A stretch of 64,000 bases of DNA from NCBI RefSeq assembly GCF_904848625.1, contig NZ_CAJHCP010000006.1:186001-250000 (forward strand), written 5' to 3'. Shown one piece after another: positions 25,224 through 32,506 of the stretch. The notes beneath the pieces were generated by a model. It did no database searches. It was not told where the DNA came from and saw only the letters and a program-made list of their open reading frames with translations. The position numbers and the translations under genes are program-made. Within the stretch, counting starts at the first letter, position 1. Each line of letters starts with the position of its first letter. This stretch comes from Paraburkholderia metrosideri (GTDB lineage: Bacteria > Pseudomonadota > Gammaproteobacteria > Burkholderiales > Burkholderiaceae).

Positions 25224-26531
25224 ATGAAAAAAGGTTTTTACACCATCATGGCCGCGCAGTTTTTTTCGTCGCTGGCCGACAATGCGCTTCTGATCGCTGC
25301 TATCGCACTGCTGAAAGATCTTCACGCCCCGAACTGGATGACGCCGCTGCTCAAGCTGTTCTTCGTCCTGTCGTACGTCGTTCTTGCCGCGTTCGTCGGC
25401 GCCTTCGCAGATTCCCGTCCGAAAGGCCACGTGATGTTCGTCACGAACACCATCAAGGTGCTCGGCTGCATCACGATGCTGGTCGGCGCACACCCGCTGA
25501 TTGCCTACGGCATCGTGGGTTTCGGCGCGGCAGCGTATTCGCCCGCCAAATACGGCATTCTTACCGAGCTGTTACCGCCTGACCGTCTGGTCGCCGCGAA
25601 CGGCTGGATCGAAGGCACCACGGTCGGCTCGATCATTCTCGGCACGGTGCTGGGTGGCGCGCTGATCAGTCCGCACATTGCCGCGCCGATCCTGCGGCAG
25701 CACATCCCCACGGTCAACACGCCCGCCGAGGCGGCGATGCTGGTGATCATGGCGATCTATGTCATCGCGGCGCTTTTCAATCTGCGAATTCCCGATACCG
25801 GCGCGCGTTATCCGAAACAGGAACGCGGCCCGATCAAGCTCGTCACCGATTTCGCCGACTGCTTCCTCGTACTGTGGCGCGACAAGCTGGGACAGATTTC
25901 TCTTGCCGTCACCACGCTGTTCTGGGGCGCAGGTGCAACGCTGCAATTCATCGTGCTGAAGTGGGCCGAAGTATCGCTGAACATGTCGCTTTCCGAGGCG
26001 GCGATCCTGCAGGCGGTCGTCGCGGTCGGCGTCGCGGCCGGCGCGATTTTCGCCGCCTCGCGCGTGCCGCTGAAGAAGTCGCTCTCCGTGTTGCCGGTCG
26101 GCATAATGATGGGGATCGCCGTGATGCTGATGGCGTTCTACACGCGCGATCTGTTCCCCGCCCATTGGGGCTTCTATGTCGGCCACATGCACGTGCCGGG
26201 CTATCTGATCTTTGCGTATATTTTCCTGATGATCGTCGGCGGTCTGTCGGGCTTTTTTGTCGTGCCGATGAACGCACTGCTGCAGCATCGCGGGCACGTG
26301 CTGCTGTCGGCGGGACACTCGATCGCCGTGCAGAACTTCAACGAAAATCTCTCGGTGCTCGTGATGCTGTGCCTGTACGCGGTGCTCGTCTGGCTCGACG
26401 TGCCGGTCACGGCGGTGATCGTGCTGTTCGGCACCTTCGTCTGCGTGATGATGTGGTTCGTGATGCGACGCCACCAGGCCAACCAGCGCGCGTTCGATTC
26501 CGTCGCGCTGATCGGCGAAGCCAAGCACTGA
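25224..26531 (+). CDS. lplT: Lysophospholipid transporter LplT (MFS)
   Basis: Inner-membrane MFS flippase-type transporter that returns lysophospholipids to the inner leaflet for re-acylation. The 435-aa protein from ATG 25224 (MKKGFYTIMAAQFFSSLADN) matches LplT at the N-terminus and has about 12 membrane helices; GFGAAAYSPAKYGILTELLP and ANGWIEGTT are family landmarks. The 30 residues encoded upstream in the open frame are basic and lack family character. The partner acyltransferase Aas is not adjacent. thiD follows after 67 nt. Confidence 0.92.
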   Translation: MKKGFYTIMAAQFFSSLADNALLIAAIALLKDLHAPNWMTPLLKLFFVLSYVVLAAFVGAFADSRPKGHVMFVTNTIKVLGCITMLVGAHPLIAYGIVGFGAAAYSPAKYGILTELLPPDRLVAANGWIEGTTVGSIILGTVLGGALISPHIAAPILRQHIPTVNTPAEAAMLVIMAIYVIAALFNLRIPDTGARYPKQERGPIKLVTDFADCFLVLWRDKLGQISLAVTTLFWGAGATLQFIVLKWAEVSLNMSLSEAAILQAVVAVGVAAGAIFAASRVPLKKSLSVLPVGIMMGIAVMLMAFYTRDLFPAHWGFYVGHMHVPGYLIFAYIFLMIVGGLSGFFVVPMNALLQHRGHVLLSAGHSIAVQNFNENLSVLVMLCLYAVLVWLDVPVTAVIVLFGTFVCVMMWFVMRRHQANQRAFDSVALIGEAKH

Positions 26532-26598
26532 CTGACACTGACCTGCGGCGGCCGCGCATTCAACAGCGCGCCCGTACCTCTTTCCTTCTCGCCTGACC

Positions 26599-27405
26599 AT
26601 GACTCAACCGATTCCCAATGTGCTGACGATCGCCGGTTCCGATTCCGGCGGCGGCGCCGGCATTCAGGCCGATCTGAAGGCTTTCTCGGCGCTCGGCGCT
26701 TATGGCGCGAGCGTGATTACCGCGCTGACTGCGCAGAACACGCGCGGCGTGACCGCGATTCACGCGCCGGACGCTGGCTTCATCACCGCGCAGCTCGACG
26801 CGGTGTTCGACGATATCCGGGTCGATGCCGTGAAGATCGGCATGCTGGCGAATGCGCCGATCGCGCGTGCGGTCGCGGAGGCGCTGCGTCGGCATAAGCC
26901 GAAGCACGTCGTGCTCGATACCGTGATGATTTCGAAGAGCAATCATGCATTGCTGTTGCCGGATGCCGTGGCGGCGGTGCGCGATGAATTGCTGCCGCTC
27001 GCCGACGTGCTGACGCCCAATCTGCCGGAAGCCGCCGCGTTGCTCGGCATCCAGGCGGCCGCCGACGAAGCCGGCATGGTCGAGCAAGGCGAAGCGCTGC
27101 GCGCGCTCGGCGCACGCGCGGTGCTGATGAAGGGTGGCCATCTGAGCGCGACGGATAGCCCGGACTGGCTGATTCAGGACAGCGGCACGCTGCGTCTGGG
27201 CGGTCCGCGCGTGCCGGTGAAGAATACCCACGGAACGGGATGCACGTTGTCGTCGGCGATTGCGGCGCTGATTCCGCAGCGCGCCGATCTGGCGAGCGCG
27301 GTAGCCGATGCGAAGGTTTATCTGACCGGCGCGCTCCAGGCTAGCGATCGGCTCGACGTCGGGAGCGGCGTCGGACCGGTGCATCATTTTTATCGGTGGT
27401 GGTAA
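26599..27405 (+). CDS. thiD: Bifunctional HMP kinase / HMP-phosphate kinase ThiD
   Basis: Phosphorylates hydroxymethylpyrimidine and its phosphate in thiamine synthesis. The 268-aa ribokinase-like protein has TIAGSDSGGGAGIQADLK at the N-terminus, AVKIGMLAN, LTPNLPEAAALLG and the catalytic Asp/anion-hole region NTHGTGCTLSSAIAAL. Length is typical. It lies downstream of lplT on the same strand and has no other thiamine genes nearby. Confidence 0.95.
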   Translation: MTQPIPNVLTIAGSDSGGGAGIQADLKAFSALGAYGASVITALTAQNTRGVTAIHAPDAGFITAQLDAVFDDIRVDAVKIGMLANAPIARAVAEALRRHKPKHVVLDTVMISKSNHALLLPDAVAAVRDELLPLADVLTPNLPEAAALLGIQAAADEAGMVEQGEALRALGARAVLMKGGHLSATDSPDWLIQDSGTLRLGGPRVPVKNTHGTGCTLSSAIAALIPQRADLASAVADAKVYLTGALQASDRLDVGSGVGPVHHFYRWW

Positions 27406-27478
27406 GTTAAGCGGTATTAAGCGGGATACGCCGGGCGCGCGGCGTTGCGGAAAAGCCGGTGCTTTTCCGGCTCATGTT

Positions 27479-27514
27479 CGTCGTTTCCTTCGTCGTTTCC
27501 TTCGTCGTTTCCTT
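27479..27514. repeat. 12-bp direct repeat, three perfect copies (cgtcgtttcctt)
   Basis: Three identical tandem copies end exactly one base before the stop codon of the DUF1853 gene on the minus strand, in the convergent thiD/DUF1853 gap. A 9-bp hairpin without a T-run (27448-27469) lies beside it. Confidence 0.9.
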
Positions 27515-29074
27515 CTACTGCCTGGCGTAGTTCCGCGCCATCTCCGGCCATTCGTCCGGCACGATAAAGCCGCGCGATCGCTCGATCAAATCACCCGCAT
27601 CGTCTTCAGCGAAGGCGACCACCATCGCGGGTCCATGCTGATGTGACGTTTGCCCGGCGAGTGTTTGCGCATCGACACAAAGCGCTCCGGTGGCCTCGTC
27701 TGCGGCGTGGGCGTCGCCCCCCGGCTCATCCGATTCAACGCGCCTAGGCGCCAGCCACGCGAGACGCGGCAACACCCGCCATTTCTGCGCGTGGCTCTCG
27801 GCAAATGCCGGCCAGTCGCTGCGTGTCACCCACCAGCCTCGACCATGCCCGGGATCGAGCTCGAGCGCATTGACCGATGCGGCGCCATGCCGGTAAAACA
27901 ACCAGCCTTTGATAAACATCTGCGGCGTCCATGGACCGACATGGCCGACCCACGCGAACTCTTCGCGCGCGCTCAATGGCAGCTGATGATTCAACAGATG
28001 CGAGAGCTTGAGGTCGAACCGGTCTTTCAGGTTGGGACCGACGTAATCCGCGAGACGCACCGGCGTTTGCGAACTGACATCGCCTGCATGCAGATAGCAC
28101 TTCACCGCGAGTTCCCAATGCAAACGCGCACCCTGCTGCGTCTGTAAGAGGAAATCGCATTCGCCAAGCGTGACGCCCGCCCGACGCAACGGCACGCCAG
28201 CCGCGATCAGCCGCGCCGCCGGGCCATGTTGCAGAAACCAGCCGAGCAGCCACTCGGCGTAACGGCCGAGACGGGTCATGCGGGTCGTCGCAAGATCGCG
28301 ATGCAATGCCTGCGGCGCGACGTCCAGTGCACGCAGCCAGTCGACGGTGGCGTGAAGTTCCTGGGGCGTTTCGAATGGGCTCGCGAGAACACCCGCAGGC
28401 GGTTGCGGACGCAGCAGGTCGGCGCTTAGCAGCAACCAGGCGAGATCGCGCACGACGCTGTCGCGCAACGTACCGAGCAGGGTGTCGAGCAGCGCTATGG
28501 GGGAGTCGGGCTCGGGGGTAGCCGCGCTTGGCAGCGCTGGGGAGCCGGGCTCGGCAGCAGCCGGGCTTGGCAGCGCTGAAGAACTGGACGCGAACGAGGC
28601 CGCGCCTTGCAGCGCTGAGGAACCGGACCCGGCCCAAGCCGCACTTGGCAGCGCCGAAGAACTGGACCCGGCCGAAGCCACGCTTTGCAGCGCTGAAGAA
28701 CCGGACCCGGCCCAAGCCGCGCTTGGCAGCGCCGAAGAGCTGGACTCGACCGAAGCCACCCTCTGCCGCGCTGAAGAACCAGACTCAGCCGAAGCCACGC
28801 TCTGCCGCGCTGAAGAACCAGACTCAGCCGAAGCCACGCTCTGCCGCGCTGAAGAACCGGAGCCGGCAGCAGCAGCGCTTTGCAGCGCCGAAGAACCAGA
28901 CCCGGCCGAAGCCGCGCTCTGCGGCGCTGAAGGACCAGACTCAGCCGAAGCCACGCTCCCCGACACGGCCGACCCCGACCCCGGCTCAGCAGAAGTCAAC
29001 GTCTGCGCCTTCGAAGAACCCGACTCGGCAGCAGCAGCGGCGACGCGCGCCGCCTTGGTCCCGTCAGCGCTCAT
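27515..29074 (-). CDS. DUF1853 family protein with N-terminal Ser/Ala repeat region
   Basis: 519-aa protein of unknown function. The C-terminal ~330 residues are a DUF1853 domain (LRDSVVRDLAWLLLSADLL, RLGRYAEWLLGWFL, GECDFLLQTQQGARLHWELA, PWTPQMFIKGWLFY), with a pattern of acidic residues suggestive of the PD-(D/E)XK nuclease fold (E/D...E-K: CDFLL, WELAVK); that is inference. Residues ~40-182 are 11 units of a 13-residue Ser/Ala-rich repeat, which is not part of the family. The ATG at 29074 overlaps the udg stop by one base (TGATG), so the gene is coupled to the upstream tsaB-rimI-udg cluster. Confidence 0.85.
   Translation of the reverse strand: MSADGTKAARVAAAAAESGSSKAQTLTSAEPGSGSAVSGSVASAESGPSAPQSAASAGSGSSALQSAAAAGSGSSARQSVASAESGSSARQSVASAESGSSARQRVASVESSSSALPSAAWAGSGSSALQSVASAGSSSSALPSAAWAGSGSSALQGAASFASSSSALPSPAAAEPGSPALPSAATPEPDSPIALLDTLLGTLRDSVVRDLAWLLLSADLLRPQPPAGVLASPFETPQELHATVDWLRALDVAPQALHRDLATTRMTRLGRYAEWLLGWFLQHGPAARLIAAGVPLRRAGVTLGECDFLLQTQQGARLHWELAVKCYLHAGDVSSQTPVRLADYVGPNLKDRFDLKLSHLLNHQLPLSAREEFAWVGHVGPWTPQMFIKGWLFYRHGAASVNALELDPGHGRGWWVTRSDWPAFAESHAQKWRVLPRLAWLAPRRVESDEPGGDAHAADEATGALCVDAQTLAGQTSHQHGPAMVVAFAEDDAGDLIERSRGFIVPDEWPEMARNYARQ
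28529..28957 (-). repeat. 39-bp in-frame minisatellite, 11 diverged copies
   Basis: Encodes 13-residue units such as SVASAESGSSARQ and SAAWAGSGSSALQ in the DUF1853 gene. Two neighbouring 39-bp copies around 28779-28856 are almost identical and the outer copies are more diverged, which indicates recent internal duplication. All copies keep the frame. Confidence 0.92.
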
Positions 29075-30159
29075 CACTCGGATGCGTTCGGCGCTGCAGC
29101 CCCCGCCGCGCGCCATGTATCGCGTGCGAGGCACAGGTCGGCCCAGGCCTTCGCCTTGTCAGGCAAACTGCGCAGCAGATACGCCGGGTGATAGGTGACG
29201 ACCACCGGCACCCCCTCATATTCGTGCACGCGGCCACGCAGCGACGAGATGCTTGCGGTGGTCTTCAACAGACTCTGCGCGGCAAACCGGCCGAGCGCGA
29301 CGATCAACTTCGGCCTCACCAGCGACACCTGGCGCTGCAGATACGGCTCGCAACGCGCGACCTCGTCCGGCTCGGGATTGCGATTGCCGGGCGGGCGGCA
29401 CTTGATCACATTCGCGATGTAGACGTTGGTGTCGCGCGCCAAGGTCAGCGAACGCAGCATGCTGTCGAGCAGCTTGCCCGCCTGGCCGACGAACGGCTCG
29501 CCCTGACGGTCTTCGTTCTCGCCGGGCGCTTCGCCGATCAGCATCCAGTCGGCACCACGATCCCCGACCCCGAACACGGTGTTCGTGCGCTTCTCACACA
29601 GGCGGCAAAGCTGGCAGCCCGCGACCCGCTCGCTCAACGCATCCCAGTCGAGTGTCTGGATGGCGGGCAGCGCCGGTTTTTCGGTACGCGCTTGCGGTGA
29701 GGAATCGGAGGGCAAATCGTCGAACCACGCGAAATCGTCGGCGGGTGGCGCGTCGAAGGCGGGGAGCTCGGGTTCGGGCGGCCGGGATAGCGGCGCGGAT
29801 TGAAGCGACGCTGCAGCTTGACGCGGCAGAACGGGCGGCGGCTCGGAAGCCGGCGTGCGCGCCTGGGCAGGCGGCTGTCCAGACGCAGGCTGAAGCTGCT
29901 GCGTTGCGTGGGCCTTCGGTTCGGGTCGATATGCGTGTGCAGATTGAGCGTCAGCAGGAACCGCTTGCTCAGGCGCCTGCTGAGTCCGCTGCTGCGCCGC
30001 GGACGCACGCGCCAACCCAGCAGCGTCAGCAGCATCCGCCGCCTGGGGCGCTACCGCGCCACTATCCGCCGCATCGACGGCCTGCTGCGCCGCCATACCG
30101 CGACGCACCCACAGCGGCGCAAGCCCAAATTCTTCCAGTACCGATTCATGCAGCGCCAT
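29074..30159 (-). CDS. Uracil-DNA glycosylase, family 4 (Fe-S)
   Basis: Excises uracil from DNA. The C-terminal ~200 residues carry the family-4 motifs: Fe-S cysteines CQLCRLCEKR, active-site motif LIGEAPGENEDRQGEPFVG, NVIKCRPPGNRNPEP, ALGRFAAQSLL and the DNA-contact motif VTYHPAYLLR. The N-terminal ~160 residues are a Gln/Ala/Pro-rich linker, which makes the 361-aa protein much longer than the usual 200-250. ATG 30159 has ggaggg 5 nt upstream and overlaps rimI by 14 nt; a TTG at 30177 is possible but less likely. Confidence 0.92.
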   Translation of the reverse strand: MALHESVLEEFGLAPLWVRRGMAAQQAVDAADSGAVAPQAADAADAAGLARASAAQQRTQQAPEQAVPADAQSAHAYRPEPKAHATQQLQPASGQPPAQARTPASEPPPVLPRQAAASLQSAPLSRPPEPELPAFDAPPADDFAWFDDLPSDSSPQARTEKPALPAIQTLDWDALSERVAGCQLCRLCEKRTNTVFGVGDRGADWMLIGEAPGENEDRQGEPFVGQAGKLLDSMLRSLTLARDTNVYIANVIKCRPPGNRNPEPDEVARCEPYLQRQVSLVRPKLIVALGRFAAQSLLKTTASISSLRGRVHEYEGVPVVVTYHPAYLLRSLPDKAKAWADLCLARDTWRAAGAAAPNASE

Positions 30160-30640
30160 CTGCGCCCTCCGTGGCAAACGAGAAACGCATCACGATGGCG
30201 TCCTCCCGGCTGCGATGCCGCGCCGGATAGTAGTTCTTGCGCCGGCCGATCGAAGCAAAGCCGAAGCGCTCGTAAAGCCGGATCGCCCGATGATTCGATG
30301 GCCGCACTTCCAGCAGCAGCCCATCGAGTTTTTCCGCGCGCGTGATACGCACTGCTTCGCGCAGCAACGCGAGCCCCGCTCCGGCGCCTTGGGCCTGCGG
30401 CGTCACACACAGATTGAGCAGATGCATTTCATCGACAACCGGCATCAGCACGCAATAGCCGATCAGCGTTCCTGTGACATGCCGCAGGCAAACGCCGAAA
30501 TAGCCGTTGCGCAGCGAATCGCCGAAATTGCCGCGACTCCACGGAAACTCATAGGCGATTTTCTCGATGGCCGCGACCTCGTCCAGATCGCCTTCGGTCA
30601 TCGGCGACATATAACGATCCGCGAGCAGCACGCCACTCAT
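30146..30640 (-). CDS. rimI: Ribosomal protein S18 alanine N-acetyltransferase RimI
   Basis: GNAT-fold acetyltransferase for the N-terminus of S18. The 164-aa protein has the acetyl-CoA loop VTPQAQGAGAGLALLREAV and LLEVRPSNHRAIRLYERFGF, both diagnostic of RimI, plus the Glu/Tyr-containing KNYYPARH segment near the C-terminus. The start ATG overlaps the tsaB stop (ATGA). tsaB-rimI linkage is a widespread conserved pair. Confidence 0.94.
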   Translation of the reverse strand: MSGVLLADRYMSPMTEGDLDEVAAIEKIAYEFPWSRGNFGDSLRNGYFGVCLRHVTGTLIGYCVLMPVVDEMHLLNLCVTPQAQGAGAGLALLREAVRITRAEKLDGLLLEVRPSNHRAIRLYERFGFASIGRRKNYYPARHRSREDAIVMRFSFATEGADGAA

Positions 30641-31530
30641 TGCTGGCCCTCACCGCCCGATGCGCCGTGCGACGACCGTTGCGATGCGTGTTGCGGCGCC
30701 TCATCAGAGGCACGGCGATCCGGCGCGCAAGGTGCAGCTTGAGGCGCGTGCTGGTCCGGCCCGGCAGCCTGCGCCGCCCGCTCCGCCTTGGCCGCTTTAT
30801 CCGCCATCCGCTCCGCCGTGGTTTGCGCGACTTTGTCACGAATATAGTCGGGCGCGGCCTGATCGGCGGGCACCGTGCGGCCGGCGCGAAGCGCGCGCAG
30901 CGCCGCGTACGCGAGCGGCAACGCATGCGGCAGCGCTTCGCCGTCGACGCTTCGCGCCGCCGCGACAGCGGGCAGGCGCGAACCAAAAGCCGCTGCCGCG
31001 TTGCCAGCCAGCGTAAACGGCGCGTCCGGCAACACCAGCCGTTCCGGCGCGTCGAGCGACGCCGGCTGAACCGTCCGCCATTCGTGTTGCGCGGCATCCC
31101 ACGCATAGTCGGCCCAATAGATTTCGTCCATACGGGCGTCGAGCGCGGCAAGCACGCGGGTCACCGACGGATCGCGCAGGCGGGCGCTCTCCGCGCACGC
31201 CAGCAACGTGCTGATCGGCACCACCTGCAGGTTCAGGCCGAACGCGAGGCCTTGAGCGACACCGGTCGCCGTCCGCAAACCGGTAAATGAACCGGGACCG
31301 GAACCGAAGGCGATCGCGCTGCAATCCGCCAACGTGAGGCCAGCCTCGTCGAACAATTCGCGAATGGCAGGCAACAGCCGCGTGCTGGAGACCGCGCCGG
31401 TCTGTTCGTGACGAACCCAGACGCGCGGTTCAGCGGACGTCTCGCCGGCTGCGTCGGCGGTGACGGACAGAAGCGCCACCGAACAGAATTCGGTCGACGT
31501 ATCGAGGGCAAGGAGCACAGTTTGAGTCAT
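30637..31530 (-). CDS. tsaB: tRNA threonylcarbamoyladenosine biosynthesis protein TsaB
   Basis: Partner of TsaD in making t6A at position 37 of ANN-decoding tRNAs. The 297-aa protein has the ASKHA-fold start VLLALDTSTEFCSVALL, the GPGSFTGLRTATGVAQGLAFG motif and ALDARMDEIYWADY. The family normally ends near YIRDKVAQT; here about 55 further residues rich in Ala, Gln, His and Pro follow. Start ATG at 31530; the open frame to 31659 is not family-like. First gene of a four-gene overlapping cluster with rimI, udg and the DUF1853 gene. Confidence 0.93.
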   Translation of the reverse strand: MTQTVLLALDTSTEFCSVALLSVTADAAGETSAEPRVWVRHEQTGAVSSTRLLPAIRELFDEAGLTLADCSAIAFGSGPGSFTGLRTATGVAQGLAFGLNLQVVPISTLLACAESARLRDPSVTRVLAALDARMDEIYWADYAWDAAQHEWRTVQPASLDAPERLVLPDAPFTLAGNAAAAFGSRLPAVAAARSVDGEALPHALPLAYAALRALRAGRTVPADQAAPDYIRDKVAQTTAERMADKAAKAERAAQAAGPDQHAPQAAPCAPDRRASDEAPQHASQRSSHGASGGEGQQ

Positions 31531-31713
31531 GGACCGTATTGTAATCGGCGCGGCGCGCGCAAATGTGGTTTGGCGCGCGCCTTGCCGCTCAAAGCCGGCA
31601 GCCGATGTTTGGAATAAGCTCTCGGCCCCGCGGCGGCGTCCAATTGTTATGATCGTCAACCGATTTCAACTCAACACCCACCAACCCGATCCCGCCTGAC
31701 GGGCAAAACGACA

Positions 31714-31983
31714 ATGACAGATATCGACACCCAGTTTGCAAAAGCCCATGAAGAAGTCCAGCAGTTGCCGGAGCGTCCGGGCAATCTCACCCTGCTGCGC
31801 CTCTATGCGCTCTACAAGCAGGCCACCAAGGGCGACGTGCACGGCGACAAGCCGGGCTTTACCGACATCGTCGGTAAATACAAGTACGACGCGTGGGCAG
31901 CGCTCAAGGGCACCGATCAGGACGCCGCGAAGCAGCAATATGTCGAACTCGTCGAATCGCTGAAAAGCGGCACTGCCGCCTGA
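31714..31983 (+). CDS. Acyl-CoA-binding protein
   Basis: 89-aa four-helix protein that binds long-chain acyl-CoA in the cytosol. It shows the family residues: LRLYALYKQATKGDVHGDKPG (conserved Tyr and Lys ligands) and KYKYDAWAALKGTDQDAAKQQYVELV (Lys, Trp, Tyr). ACBP is a mainly eukaryotic family present in a minority of bacteria, including Burkholderia. Length matches the single-domain type. It is divergent from tsaB and appears monocistronic. Confidence 0.93.
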   Translation: MTDIDTQFAKAHEEVQQLPERPGNLTLLRLYALYKQATKGDVHGDKPGFTDIVGKYKYDAWAALKGTDQDAAKQQYVELVESLKSGTAA

Positions 31984-32506
31984 AGCAGGCTGGCCGCGAT
32001 GCCCGCCCGCCGCAGCCGGCCGCACGGGCACCCGGCCTTCCCTTCACGATAGCCAGGTGGTGCGCGACCTGCGCGCCAGCCCGTTGACTGTCGGGCAACC
32101 ACGCATTGACTATCGCCGCCGCGCCCGATAGGACTTTTTCATTAAGAAAACTCCTAATAGTGGCGCAGTGCAACAAAAGCCTATACAATGCTGCCTGCGC
32201 TTCACTGCTTTGCCCGGCTTTCTTCTAGCGGCCTTTGCGGCGCAGCGCCTCGTAGCGTTTAGCTCCAATCCAGTTTAGAACCTGTCCCCTCCTGCCTAGC
32301 CCCCTACGGGCGATCATGTCCCAGGCTGGCGGCACGCCGTGTTGGCATGTCGCATCCGATACAGCTTCTAACAAAAAGCTCGCCTTTATTGTCGCGAGCT
32401 GCCCCCGTTTTTCGATTTGCTCGCTGCTTCTTTGCTCGCTGAATCCGACGACTTGGGTATGCCGATTGGCGCCGACGTTTTAATTCCCTGTGTACCAAGG
32501 ATTCTC
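31984..32506. other. Long intergenic/leader region before the RhlE-type helicase gene
   Basis: 523 bases without a supported gene. It holds a candidate -10 TACAAT (32184-32189) about 318 nt before the helicase start and a 7-bp hairpin agctcgc/gcgagct at 32377-32400 with a 10-nt loop, which suggests a long structured 5' leader. Confidence 0.55.
32184..32189 (+). promoter_or_regulatory. Candidate -10 element upstream of the helicase gene
   Basis: TACAAT within tatacaat, in an AT-richer patch. The -35 is unconvincing, and distance to the start codon would imply a leader of about 310 nt. Confidence 0.3.

Noticed and set aside
28529..28957. 39-bp repeats as a CRISPR array
   Set aside because: There are no spacers: units are contiguous, in frame and coding, and no cas genes are present.
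28482..29198. Glu/Pro/Ala-rich open frame on the plus strand over the repeat region
   Set aside because: It is the complement of the 39-bp array and has no independent start signals or family match.
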